Position numbers and translations under genes: made by a program
Notes under the pieces: generated by a model
What the model saw: the letters and a program-made list of their open reading frames with translations, nothing else
Database searches by the model: none
What the model was told of the DNA's origin: nothing
Source: Bimuria novae-zelandiae CBS 107.79
Taxonomy: Eukaryota > Ascomycota > Dothideomycetes > Pleosporales > Didymosphaeriaceae
Length of the DNA: 64,000 nucleotides
Assembly: GCA_010015655.1 (NCBI GenBank)
Contig: ML976675.1
Span: 862,144-926,143 of the forward strand
Direction: 5' to 3'
Shown: one piece after another, positions 46,826 through 58,800 of the stretch
Layout of the letters: the number at the start of each line of letters is the position of its first letter
Position numbering within the stretch: the stretch's first letter is position 1

Positions 46826-48939
46826 ACGTGTCTGTGCACCTACTGTAATGCACGGATTCAGCCAATGCACGCCGAACATCCGACGCGTCAAAACTCCCTA
46901 CTTTCAACACGCGATAACTCCACCAATATAGATCCAATTCAAGCTGCGATAGATGAGATCGAATCGCGAGAACCAGGAGAAGATTTTTCATATATAGAAA
47001 TTACTACCAGATATGGTGTTAATCAATCTACACTCTTACGAAGGCACCAAGGTGTTACCACGACGCGTGCAGCCAACACAATCAATCAGCGAAAGCTTAA
47101 CCTACAGCAAGAGCAGGAGCTTGTACGATATATTAAAAGGTTCACAGAGAGACATATACCTCCTACTAGAGAGATAATACAGAATTTTGCCTTGACAATA
47201 GCAAAGGAGCCAGTTAGCGAGAGCTGGGTTACCCGCTTTATTAACTAACATAGCATTTATCTTATCTCGCAATAGACCGTCGGCATAGATAGCAATCGCC
47301 ACAAAGCTAATTTAGTAGATAAATATTACCTTTATTTTAATCTTATACATAGCAAGATTAATTAATATCGCATAGATCCTCGTCATATCTATAATATAGA
47401 TAAAAAAGGTGTCCTGATCGGTATTATTAGTAAAACAAAGAGGATATTCAGCAGACAAATATGGGAGAAGAAGGAGGTTAGGGCATTACTCTAGGATGGC
47501 AATCGCGCGTGGATCACGCTCCTAGCATATATCTACGCTAATAGATTAGCTTTGCCGCTAAGCCTTATCTATAAGGCTGCTAACAAGGACATCCAATTAA
47601 GCTAGGTAGAGGATATTAAGGCAGGATATTATGAAGTCTTTATCACCTCATTATCCTCTAGCTAGACAAACAACGATATTGGGCTTGCCTGGCTTAAGCA
47701 GGTGTTTGATCGCTGTATAAAAGAGAAGGCTTGACAATTATATTAACTTTTAATTATAGATAGCCACGGATCTCATGTCACTATAGACTTTATTAACTAT
47801 TATAATTAGAATAGGATCCTACTTGCTGTCCTGCCTCCTTATTTAACTTATACACTTTAGCTACTTAATATTGCGATGTTTAAGCTTCTATTAACAGCCT
47901 ACTTAGCAGAGCTATTAAGATATCTTTATAGAAGCCAGGGCCTAGCTTCTATCACTAAAGGCGACTTCTTTCCCCTATTCTAGAATACGTGGAAGGCCTC
48001 TTTTAAGGAATTAACTATCCTTAACTCTTTTAGAACTACAGGTATATCGCCACCTAATCCTGACCCTATCCTTAATAGGTTCACCTAGGATCAAGAATCA
48101 GGCAATAGCTCCTTATCAGGGCTTAGCGATCATGACTAGAGAAAGATAGATAGGCTTGTAAGCTCTATAGTAAGTAATTAAAGTAGCAAGGATACACAGA
48201 AGCTTCGTTAATCACTCCACCACCTATCTGTTGAAAATGAGCTACTTAAGCATGACAACGATGGGCTTAGGCAGGCGCTATCTATTAAGAAGAAGCGTAA
48301 TAAGAAGAGTAAAGCTCTAGACCTTTAATAGCGCTAAGAGTATTATGGTAGGGCTATTTTATAGTTACTAAGGAAAGTAAGGGAGGCACGTTATTATTAA
48401 TTAATTAAGAAGCAAGAGGATAAGCAATAGTAGCTTTAAAAAGTAAAAATAGCAGAGCTAAAGAAGGCAGCTAAGCTATACAAGGAGAAAATCCCGCAAG
48501 AAAAGCGTGCAGCGAGAGAGGCAGCGAAGAAGGCAAAGGAGAAGGAGAGAGCTAAAAAGGTAGCTTAGCGCACTGCCTAGAAGTCTGCCAATAACGCTAA
48601 AAAGGCTCTACAACTATCCTAAAGGAGTAAGAGAAAAGCTTCTCAGCTATCTCTACAGAGTAGAAAGCGTCAGAAACGTGTTATTAATGCTACGGATATT
48701 AGGGAGGCCTTAAAGGGCGCATCTGCTGCCCCAACCAAAGCCACACGAAGTGGCCGCGACGTCAAGCTTCTAGATAGATTTAAATAGTGCAAATAAATCG
48801 CAGCTATCGATTTACTATCCTAGTAGAAAATCTTATAATAATATTGTTTGTGGGTGGTTCTACAGCCTTATTTCTAATAGAGCGTTTATGGTGTTCGGCG
48901 TGCATTGGCTGAATCCGTGCATTGGGTGCACGGACACGT
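46826..48939 (+). mobile_element. Pogo-Y2: 2114-bp Fot1-type transposon
   Basis: Same family as Pogo-Y1, with TIRs starting ACGTGTCTGTGCACC, TA at 46824-46825 (shared with Pogo-Z) and 48940-48941. The plus-strand transposase: helix-turn-helix, CENP-B-type domain, YNIDKKGVLIGI near 47390, IDSHGSH near 47760, and a Lys/Arg-rich C-terminus to about 48780 (SGRDVKLLDRFK). RIP stops after residue 127. Confidence 0.9.
46866..47248 (+). pseudogene. Pogo-Y2 transposase, DNA-binding part
   Basis: 127 open codons starting MHAEHPTRQNSLLSTRDN; the more usual start is lost, since ATG in Y1 is ATA here at 46929. It contains the Psq-type helix-turn-helix (ITTRYGVNQSTLLRRHQG) and the CENP-B-type segment (QEQELVRYIKRFTERHIPPT), ending at FIN before a stop. 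The catalytic core follows in the same direction with stops. If translated it would be a DNA-binding peptide without catalytic residues. Confidence 0.78.
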
Positions 48940-48941
48940 TA

Positions 48942-49055
48942 AGGCCAGAACGCGAAAACAGTGACTCACGCGGGTATTATATGCGACGACCGTATCTGTA
49001 GCTAGGGGGCGCGGAACGAGGATACCGAGGACGCTATCTGGAAGAGGGGAGGTGA
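48942..49055 (+). other. 3' leader of Gypsy C with polypurine tract
   Basis: 114 bp of almost unmutated Gypsy C sequence between Pogo-Y2 and the 3' LTR. It ends in the purine tract GAAGAGGGGAGGTGA (49041-49055), which primes plus-strand DNA synthesis in LTR elements. Confidence 0.8.
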
Positions 49056-49510
49056 TGTTAGGATCTGAACATGTATAGGACGCGGAGGACCAACGGGCCC
49101 TTAGCGGGGGTGACACTTGGTGGGGTTGCGCAACCGAGGTCACGTGATGTACCATCCAGCCAAGGCAGCACCAGCCATGGATGGCAGCACCAGCCATGGA
49201 AGGCAGCACCAGCCGTGGATGGTAACACCAGCCATGGATGGCAGCAAGACCTTGGATGGTACAGAAATCCTTATGTATATAGGAACGCGAGAATGATCTC
49301 TCATATTCGCGTTCAACCTGTTTATCAATCTATCGTTTGGATCTGACTAAGCAACCTTGTTGATTTGATTGTGCTGTACACACCTTCGATACCAACGCCC
49401 TAGTGATAAGCGTGAGCTATCACTACACCCTCTCCCGTCCTACCAAGTACTCCTGCCCGAGAACCAACCTTAGCCCATTTAGGACTAGCTCTCCTAGATG
49501 GAACCTAACA
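49056..49510 (+). repeat. 3' LTR of Gypsy C
   Basis: 455 bp, nearly free of RIP. It contains about four copies of a roughly 20-bp unit with CAGCCATGGATGGCAGCAC at 49163-49250. The right flank 49511-49515 is the TSD AAAAG. Confidence 0.95.
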
Positions 49511-52500
49511 AAAAGATTATAATGCTTTTTATATTAATATTAAATTATACATTAAAATTACTAATTAGGAAGCTATCGCCGAACGAGCTATTTAATAACT
49601 TAAGTAAACTTATTTAGTAGCTAAGTATAAATCTAAATTCCGCAAGAATGCTAACTAATTTAAGTAGTATAATATTAGCCTTATAACTATATTTTATAAG
49701 AGATTAAAGCGACATGTACGCGAGGAACTATTACGTAATAAAATAAAGACTAATACCTTATAAGAACTTGTAGTTGAAGCAACTTAAATTAATAATAAAT
49801 AGTATACACTAAAATAAGACCTATGCTGAAACTAAAATAAAAGAAAAGTTATAGAGTACTTACTATAAAGGTTAATTATTATAACTCTAAATAATAGCCG
49901 CAGCGTAGAAACTAAGTTAACTATAGTTACTAACTAATAAAAGGAATCTAGTACTAACAAGTTAACGTAATAGAGAAAAGAATAGGAAAGATTAAAGGCT
50001 TTTATAAGTCTAACTACAGACGTACCCTAAATAGAACCTATAGTTAAGGGACTAGGGCACGTCTTTACTATACGTATAATAAACTAGGCCACATAACCAG
50101 GAAGTACAGATCTAAGAACAAGGTTATTAGATAGTTAAATATATTAATTATCTATAATAATTTAGACGACGAAGAATGGTAGGCGATATTAATTATTACG
50201 TAATGTAATGTCCTAGACAAAGACTTACAGCGATTAGAATCGCCAGACTTTTATATATATAAGGACACTAATAATAAAGGTTTAGATAAAGAAAATAAGC
50301 AAATGCAATAATCTCCTACACTATAATTAAATATAAAATAATCTTTAGAGAAAGTAAAATAACACAACGTTTTTAACTGTCTAAATATGTAATAACCTAG
50401 AGAAGTAGACTTTAGATATTGAGTAATAAAAACTAGATACGTTACGTATCTATTAAAATGAACTAGCCTAATTAGTAAGGCCACGCGAGAATTTATAAAT
50501 TATAAATATAAATATTAGGACCCACGCAAGATATATATTATAAAAAAAGATAACTATAAATTAAAGTACTGCTTAGACTACTAAAACCCTAATTATAGTA
50601 TCCTTTAGGAAAGATACTATATATACAATTAATGTAACATATACTACGCAGGAAAACAAGAAAGATATTTTCTAAAATAAAAATAATAATACTAATAGAA
50701 ATAGTTTAATTACCTAATTATAATGTATAATATATACCTTTAAGATAAACGTATAACTAAGTACCTCTCGTATCTAAATAAAGCTAATAATAACGTACTA
50801 TTAATATTAATTAATAGAAACTATATATTAATAAAATAGCAAACATGCCTCTCCCTAGACTATAAAGAATATAAGTAGGATAAAGCACTCTGCGGATTTA
50901 GACTAAGGAAATACTATAGAGAACTAGTACGTCTAGATAAAGTAAAGGGAAGAGAGTTTAGTAAAGCAATCTATTTATAAAAATAGTACCACGAATACTT
51001 ATAGAATAAAAAGAAACTACCAAAGCCTACGAAACTACTAATAAAGAAGATTTCTTTTTTAAACTTAGACTTAGGCAAGAAAGTGCCTTTAGAGAATTAA
51101 ATACTATTAATAGTTAAGTATTAATTACGCTTCTAGTATAGCTTAAAGGAATATAAATAAAAGCCATGCTAGACTTAAGAGCATAGGAGAGCTATATATT
51201 AAAAACAGCGCTTAATAAAGTAGGACTCTACGAACGCAAGATTATAAATAGATAACTAATGCCCGGCAAAGCAAGAAATATAAGATTAAAATAACTCTTA
51301 TAGTCTATAGACACAAAGAACTAAATACCCTTAACGTTATTAAAAAAGCTAATTACGACGTAATTTTAAGACTATCCTAGTTAAGGAACTATAACCTTAG
51401 AATTATTTAAAAAAGAAAGACGCTATCCTTTAAGCACTCTAACTATATATTATAAGTAAAGCCTACGCATTAATAGAGCATAATAGTAGATAAAAGAGCT
51501 ATTAATAATATAGTCTTGCGACGGATAGTTAAAAAACGGAAAATACCCTTAGTAGACGCTAGCAGAAACTACTAGGTTATAGAGCGTAAGAAGATAGATA
51601 ACAGTACAAACCATGAACTTCTAGAATACTATTAAGCATGGAATTATTTATTTACCAAAGGAAAAAGAAAAGCAAACCTTTTAGAATATTAGCCCTAAGA
51701 TTATATAATTAACTTAGAAAACGGAAACACGCCACCCTTTAGACTATTATATAGTAAAACTAGAAAAGAACTCTAGTAAAAAAGGAATTTATTACGATAA
51801 ACCTTATGAAAGGATATATTAGACCTTCGAAGTCACCAGCGGCCAGCCCTTTTATGTTTATACTAAAGAATAGAGAACTAAGGATCTATATAAACTATAG
51901 GAAACTTAATAATATAATAGTTAAAAATTAATAATTACTACTAAATATCTTAGAACTCTAAAACTAACTCTTAAGAGTAAAGATCTTTACGATAATAGAT
52001 CTATAAAATAGATACTACTTTATATAAATTAAAAAAGGTAACAGATAGTATTTTAAACACGTTATAGACTATTTAAATATATAATTATGCCATTTAGACT
52101 TACTAACGCACTAGTAACCTTTTAGGCACTTATTAATAATATATTACATAATTATCTAAACATATTTATTATCGCCTATATAGCCGACGTTCTTGTCTTT
52201 TCCAAAAACGAATTAGATCACGTACTATACGTATAGACTATACTAAAGGAACTGGATCAGACACACCTATAAATTAAGCTAAAGAAATACAAATTCTATA
52301 TACAAAAACTATAATTTCTAGTATACATTACTTGTATAGAAGGAATTAAAATAGCACCCGACAAAATCCAATATATTAAGAAGTAGCTAATATTAAACAC
52401 TATAAAGAATATTCAGGAACTTTTAAAATTTAAGCAGATTTAACTTATAATTTATTAAAAACTATATAAAAATCACGATACCCCTAATAAACCTTATAAA

Positions 52501-54411
52501 GAAGGACATAGTATTTATATAGATAGTAGAGTATAAAATATTATTCTAACTCTTAAAGTCAGCGTGTATTATACCACTAGCACTTATCTACTTTTAGGGT
52601 AAAAAACTACTATAATTTAAGATAAACGTAAACGATCTCGTGATAGGCGCATGCGTAAAATAAGAAAAGAATAATAAATAGCATCTAATCGCATACTACT
52701 TACAAAAATTCAATAATGTAGAAACACGATACAACGTATATAATAAAGAACTTTACGCTATTATAAGAGCACTAAAACACTAGAGGATCTACACCCTAAG
52801 CTACTTAACGCTAAAAATTTATATAGACTATAAGAATCTATTACGATTTATAATAATAAAAGAACTTAAACCGCGATAACAGTAATTGTTCTAGAGAGTT
52901 AAATAATATAAGTTTAAGGTTTTTTATATAGCTAGGGAAAAGAACAGGCAAGTAGTTACGCTTAGCTAATAAAATAACTTTATAAGAAAAAAGGTAAAAA
53001 CCTACTCTATAATACTATTGAAAAAATACAGATAAATCTCTTAAACCTATAGCAAAACTTAACTAACTTCTAATTACTATACGAGAAGTGCCTAGGGAAT
53101 TACAGACTAAGATTATACAATAATATTATAATAACCTAATGTATGGACACCTAGGCATTAAGAAAATAATAGAACTTATTTAGAGGATTACTTATTTAGA
53201 GGAATGAAAGAAGTAATCGCGAAGTATATCTAAAAATATATAGAATGCTAATAAAATAAGCACGCCACACATCTCAAGTATAGAGAGATATAAGTAATCT
53301 AGATACCTACGGCTCTATAGGAAGACATCGCTACAAACTTTATAATTAAACTACCTAAGTGAAAAGACCTATTAAACGAAATAAAATATGATGCTGTATT
53401 AGTAATTATTTATTAATTTACTAAATACGGAGAATTACTAGTTTATTAGAAAACGACTATAGCTAAAAAACTAGCATTCCTTATTCTAAATTAACTTATA
53501 CGATACTACGATATTCTAAAAATAATTATTAGCAATAGAGACAAGCTCTTTACCTTAAACTACTAAATAACGCTTATAGCACTTATTAGAACAAAAAGAT
53601 AGTTATCTATAGTATATTATCTATAGATAAACGGACAACCAGAACGTATAAATTAGATAACTAAAACGTACCTACGCATCTATTGCAATGACTAGTGAAA
53701 TAACTAGATTTCCCTATTACTTATAACACAACTAGAATATAATAATAAAGTATTAGCCGTAACTGAATACACACTATTCTATATAAACTATAAAAGACAC
53801 CTACATCTCTTTAACGAAGTATTTCCTACAGTAATTATAATAGAAGAAGCGATTAACATGGCAGAAACCATAAAGAAGATATATAAATAACTCTAAGAAA
53901 ATCTTAAGAAAGCTTGATAGCAAAGTATTTTTTATATAAACTAAAAAAAAAAAAGGCACCTTGGCTAAAAAAGGGAAATAAAGCATATTTACTTATAAAG
54001 AATTTTAAATCTAAAAAATAAACATAAGAAACTAGATTACATTAAGATTAAACTATTTTTTATTTCTAAACAAGTATCACTAGTTAACTACCAATTAGAA
54101 CTACTACTAAATATAAAAATATACCTAGTATTCTATATCGATCGCTTAGAATCCGTAGACTCTAAAACACTAGTTAAGACAACCTTCTATTACTAGGTAG
54201 AGGAAGAAAACAAATTCGAAGTTAAACGTATACTATAATATAAGAATCAGTCACCATTATACCTTATTAAATAGAAAGGATACCCTTATAGTAAAAACAT
54301 ATAAGAACTAGTAAATTGTCTAGAAAACTATTAGTAAATAATTAAGCGCTACTATAAGTAGCTTATCTGAAATTTAGAATAGGCAGGGTAGTAAAATTAT
54401 CTAATAAGCTA
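49511..54411 (+). pseudogene. Gypsy F gag-pol remnant, 3' of Gypsy C
   Basis: Continues the gag of Gypsy F. It has heavier RIP than Gypsy C, but domains are still traceable by alignment to it: a damaged zinc knuckle near 50075-50110 (RNKLGHITRKYRSKNK-like); protease near 51165; reverse transcriptase 51830-52400 with an altered YIADVLVF box near 52180; RNase H near 52610-52950; integrase 53130-53700 (SNRDKLFTLNY near 53540); and chromodomain near 54210-54340 (FEVKRIL then YLIK). No frame is intact. Confidence 0.78.
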
Positions 54412-54416
54412 AGAGT

Positions 54417-54863
54417 TGTTATAAGGCGCTCACACCTTGGTCCGATCCGGGTTAGGGTGGTAAGGCTAAAGTAGCACTTTATAAATTTTTTAATAGTATA
54501 AGTTAATGCGATACTTAGCGCGTAGCTATATAATCTAATCTTATAATAAATAAGATAAATATTAGCCTATATAGGAGAACGTACTCGCATGAAAGATATT
54601 TTAGTTAACTACAAGGAGCGTAACATAGGAAACCGTCCTATAGATATACCCTCCTTGTCCTATAGAATCTCATGGTATCCCACATCCTTGTCTCGTGGGA
54701 TCCCATGGGATACCTTAGGACGTAACGTGACCTCGGTCACGTGGTCCCATGATGTCCTATAGTCTTGGCGTTTGAGACAGCCTGGGACGTTACGTAAGCC
54801 CAAGGTGGGCCTGGTTGCCGTTATAAGGTCCGTCGTCCCACCTTCGACTTCTGGACCGTAACA
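54417..54863 (-). repeat. Solo LTR, second example, un-RIPed
   Basis: 447 bp from TGTTATAAGG to CCGTAACA, with a perfect 5-bp TSD AGAGT (54412-54416 and 54864-54868). Read on the minus strand, its start (TGTTACGGTCCAGAAG) and an internal CCGAGGTCACGT phrase resemble Gypsy C-type LTRs, so it is a distant subfamily in minus orientation. It contains a perfect hairpin GTGACCTCGGTCAC. No internal element sequence follows. Confidence 0.86.
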
Positions 54864-54879
54864 AGAGTAGTCCACATGG

Positions 54880-55390
54880 CAGACGAATACCTAATAAAGT
54901 ATTTATTTATAGTAGAATAATTAACTATCTTAGCATTTACTATCTCTCCCCTAGTAACTAAATTAAATATAAAATATAATATCTTTTTGCGCACACGCTC
55001 TTTAGCTTACGCTAATATTTTCTTATTCTTTAATAATTAAAAAATAATAGTAGCTAACTATTTGTTATCTTTATTAATTGTCTTCTTATACTCCTCTCGT
55101 GTCTTGTCTAAGGACGCCTAAAACATGTTAACGTATAAATAGCTAAAGTAAATATACTTAGCATACTTTAAACCTAACTTTAGTATAACGTAACACTCTT
55201 AACTTTTAAACTTATACTTAAAATAAGGATGCTTAGTAATATAATTAGCCTAAAAGATTTTATTATATAAACAGAGTTTATAAGTAGTAAAATTAGTAGG
55301 TATATTAGCTAACGTTATACTTATAAGTATAAGAGTAGAGTCACGCTTATACAAGAAAGGCAAAACTAAATACGTAATTTAAGGATAAAT
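54880..55390 (-). pseudogene. Gypsy F antisense frame before the 3' LTR
   Basis: Antisense remnant at the place equivalent to 38358-38737 in Gypsy C. On the minus strand it reads through RIP stops with cysteines (YKLCLYN, SQECYVI) and a charged segment (SLDKTREEYKKTINKDNK). Too damaged to define its ends. Confidence 0.45.
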
Positions 55391-55408
55391 TATATAAGGG
55401 AGGAGATA

Positions 55409-55856
55409 ATATCAGGATTTAAAATCTAAAAAAGGCTATGCTAGTTTTATATCTAACCCTTATATTATTTGCTAGGAATAACTAGTTGTTAGCGACTACG
55501 CTGTAAGGTACTAAGTTACATAACTACGCTCTAGAAAGCGCTTACTTAAGAGCGCTCGTTAGAGAGCGCTCGTTAGAGAGCGCTCTATAGAAAGCGCTCT
55601 CTAATAAGCAGGAACAAGCCATGTATATAGGAACGCTAAGTATAGTCCTTTTATACTCGTGTTTAACCGGTTTATTAATCTATTGTTTAGATTTAACTTA
55701 GGCTCTTATTAATTTAATTATACTATATACACTTTTGATACTAATGCCCTATAATAAGCGCAAGCTATTAATGCACTCTTACTTATATTACTAACACTCT
55801 TACCCGAGAACCAACCCTAGTCTCCTTTGGGACCAGCTATCCCAAAGGGCTTAACA
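55409..55856 (+). repeat. 3' LTR of Gypsy F
   Basis: 448 bp; starts TATCAGGATT (ancestral TG lost to RIP) and ends GGGCTTAACA. It has an array of GAGCGCTCGTTA repeats at about 55530-55600, longer than in the 5' LTR. Confidence 0.86.
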
Positions 55857-58800
55857 GAACAGTTTAACTACCTAGTTATAAAATATAATATACACTTTTA
55901 AAATAAACGCGAAACTAAGTACTTTTCATATTTAGATAAAGCTACGAATAACGTGCTATTAATATTTATCAATAGAAACTATATATTAATAGAATAGTAA
56001 ATATGTCTATACCCTAACTATAAGGAATATAAGTAGAACAAAGCACTTTTTAGATTTAGACTAAGGAAATACTATAGAGAGATAGTACGCTTAGATAAGG
56101 CAAACGAAAGAGAATTTAGTAAAGTAATCTATATAAGGAAATAATGTAATAAGTGTCTATAAAATAAGAAAGAACTACTAAAATCTACCGAATTACCTAT
56201 AGAATAGATATCTTTTTTAGACCTAGGCTTAGCCAAAAGTACGTCTTTAAGGAACTAAATACTATAAATAGTAGGCGTTAATTAAGCTATTAGTATAGCT
56301 TAAAGTAATATAGATAGAGGCTATACTAGACTTAGGAGCATAAGAAAGTTATATATTCTAAAATGTACTTAATAGAGCAGGACTCTATAAGTATAAGAAA
56401 GCTACACCCTACGCTATTTATATTATAAATAGATACCTACTACCTAGTACGGCACGAATTAAATGTAAGATTAAAATAATACTTAAGATCTATAGATTCT
56501 AAAAAATAATTACTCTTAATATTCCTAAGGAAGGTAATTATATTATAGTACTAAAAATAGCCTAATTAAAAAAGTAAAACTCTACTATTAATGAGGAGAA
56601 AAAAATACTATCCTTTAAATTCTATAAATGTATATTAAAAATAAAATCTACGTATTAATAGAGTATCATAGTAAATAAAAGAGCTATAAATAACTTAGTC
56701 TCGCGACTTAAAGTTAATAAATATAAAATACCCATAGTAGACGCTAGTAGAAACTACTAGGTTATAAAGCGTAAAAAAATAAACAACGGCACACTCTATA
56801 AGATTCTAGAATGCTACTTAATATAGAATTATATATTTACTAAAAAAGAAGGAAAGACTAACTTTCTAGAATATTAACCCTAGGATCTCGCGATAGATCT
56901 AGAAGAAGGGAAAACGCCACCTTTTAGACTACTATATAGCAAGACTAGAAAAGAACCCTAGAAGGAAAACGAATTTATTAAAATAAATCATCAGAAGGGC
57001 TATATATAACTATTAAGATTACTAGTAGCTAGCTCCTTTATATTTATTATAAAGAAAGACAGAACACCAAGACTATAGGTTAGCTACTAAAAGATTAATA
57101 ATAACTCTTAAGAGCTAGAATCTTTATAATAGTAGATCTATAAGATATATACTACCTTATATTAATTAAATAAGGTAATAAGTAGAAAATGGTATTTAGA
57201 ATATGCCATAGACTATTTAAATATATAATTATACCTTTTAGACTTACTAACGTACTGGCGAACTTCTGAGCACTAGTTAATAATATACTTTATAATTATT
57301 TAAATATATTTATTATTATATATATAGATAATATACTTGTTATTTTTAATAACGATTTAGATTATGTTTCTTATTTATAAATAGTACTAAAGGCATTAGA
57401 CAAAGCATATCTTAAGATTAAACTAAAGAAATATAAATAGCATGTAAAATAACTTAAATTCCTAAAATATAGTATTAGAATAAAAGGAATTAAAGTCGCG
57501 CTAGATAAGGTTAAGTATCTTATAAGCTAGCCTATACTAAAGATAGTTAGGAATATCTAAGAATTCTTAGGATTTTGTAGATTTAATAAACAGTTTATCT
57601 AAAACTACGCCATGATTATAATACCTTGAACTACTAAGAAAGAGACGCCTTTCGAATAGGCTAAAGAATATAAAGGATTATTTAGATACTTAGTAAAATC
57701 ATGCACTACAGCACCAGTTTTTATCTACTTTAGAAATAAAAAACCTTTTTAAATTAAGATAAATATAAGCAATCTTATAATTAGCGCTTAAGTAAAGTAG
57801 AAGAAGAATGGCAAATGGCACCCTATTGCTTACTATTTATATAAATTTAGTAGAGCAGAAACATGATACGATGTATATAATAAGAAACTCTACTTAAGCA
57901 TTGGAGAATCTACGTACTTAACTACTTAGGCTTTATAATTTTTATAGTCTATAGAAATTTTATAAGGTTTACGATAACTAAGGAACTTACGCTATAATAA
58001 GTACGATAGTTAAAAACACTTAAATAGTACAAGGTTAAGATTTTATATATACTGGAAAAGAATAATAAACAAGCAAACGTCCTTAGCAGGCGTATTAACC
58101 TTATATAAAAGTAATTATAGATTCACTTTATAATACTAAAATAGAATTTTAATAGATTATTAGAACCTATAGCAGAGCTTAACTAACTACTTATTACTAT
58201 ACAAGAAGTATCTAAATTATCATAAACTAATATTATATAATAATAATACAATAACTCTATATATAAATACCTAGAAGTTATAAAGAAAACGGAATTTATC
58301 TAATAAAACTACTTATTGAGAAGAATAAAGGAAGTAATAATAAAGTATATCTATAAGTATATAAACTGCTAATAAAATAAGCACGCCACACACCTTAAGC
58401 ATAGAAAGATATAAGCGATCTAGATACCTATAGTACTATAGGAAGATATTGCTATAGACTTTATAATTAGACTACCTAAGTTAAAAGACCTATTAAATAG
58501 AATAAACTACGACGTAATATTAGTAATTATTTATTAATTTACTAAATACGTGGAATTACTACCCTATTAAAAGATAACTATAGCTAAGGAACTAGCATTT
58601 TTTATCCTAGACTAACTTATACGATACTATAGTATTCTAAAGATAATTATTAGTAATAGAGATAAGCTCTTTATCTTAAACTACTAGACAACGCTTATAG
58701 CGCTTATTAGAATAAAACGAAAGCTATCTATAGCTTATTATCCACAGACTAACAGAGACACAGAATGTATAAATTAGATTATTAAGGCATACCTATGCAT

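Larger units (their letters stand above)
32505..49510 (+). mobile_element. Gypsy C: chromodomain Ty3/Gypsy element, youngest of the plus-strand Gypsy set
   Basis: LTRs of exactly 455 bp at 32505-32959 and 49056-49510, with a perfect TSD AAAAG (32500-32504 and 49511-49515). Its own sequence is about 6.8 kb: 32505 to about 38755, then 48940-49510. The gap is filled by Tc1-D, Pogo-Z and Pogo-Y2. The purine tract GAAGAGGGGAGGTGA (49041-49055) precedes the 3' LTR. RIP is milder than in Gypsy F or G, and the 3' LTR and its flank are almost unmutated. Domain order is as in Gypsy F. Confidence 0.94.
29944..55856 (+). mobile_element. Gypsy F: chromodomain Ty3/Gypsy element with nested insertions
   Basis: LTRs at 29944-32156 (421 bp of its own sequence plus Pogo-X2) and 55409-55856 (448 bp). 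The size difference comes from extra copies of an AGAGCGCTCGTT-type repeat in the right LTR. Flanking 5-mers are AAATA (29939-29943) and GAACA (55857-55861), compatible with one TSD altered by RIP transitions. The internal region is 32157-32504 joined to 49511-55408 after removal of Gypsy C, and also contains a solo LTR at 54417-54863. Order on the plus strand: gag, protease, reverse transcriptase, integrase, chromodomain, antisense frame, purine tract (55395-55408), LTR. Confidence 0.88.

Noticed and set aside
49163..49250. Short regular repeats as a CRISPR-like array
   Set aside because: Tandem units without unique spacers inside an LTR U3 region of a eukaryotic element.
48886..49346. Overlapping frames of 62 to 107 codons
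   Set aside because: They read the LTR of Gypsy C and its CATGG repeats; similar frames occur at the 5' LTR.
54660..54875. 71-codon minus frame
   Set aside because: It falls inside the solo LTR 54417-54863 and is explained by the unmutated LTR.
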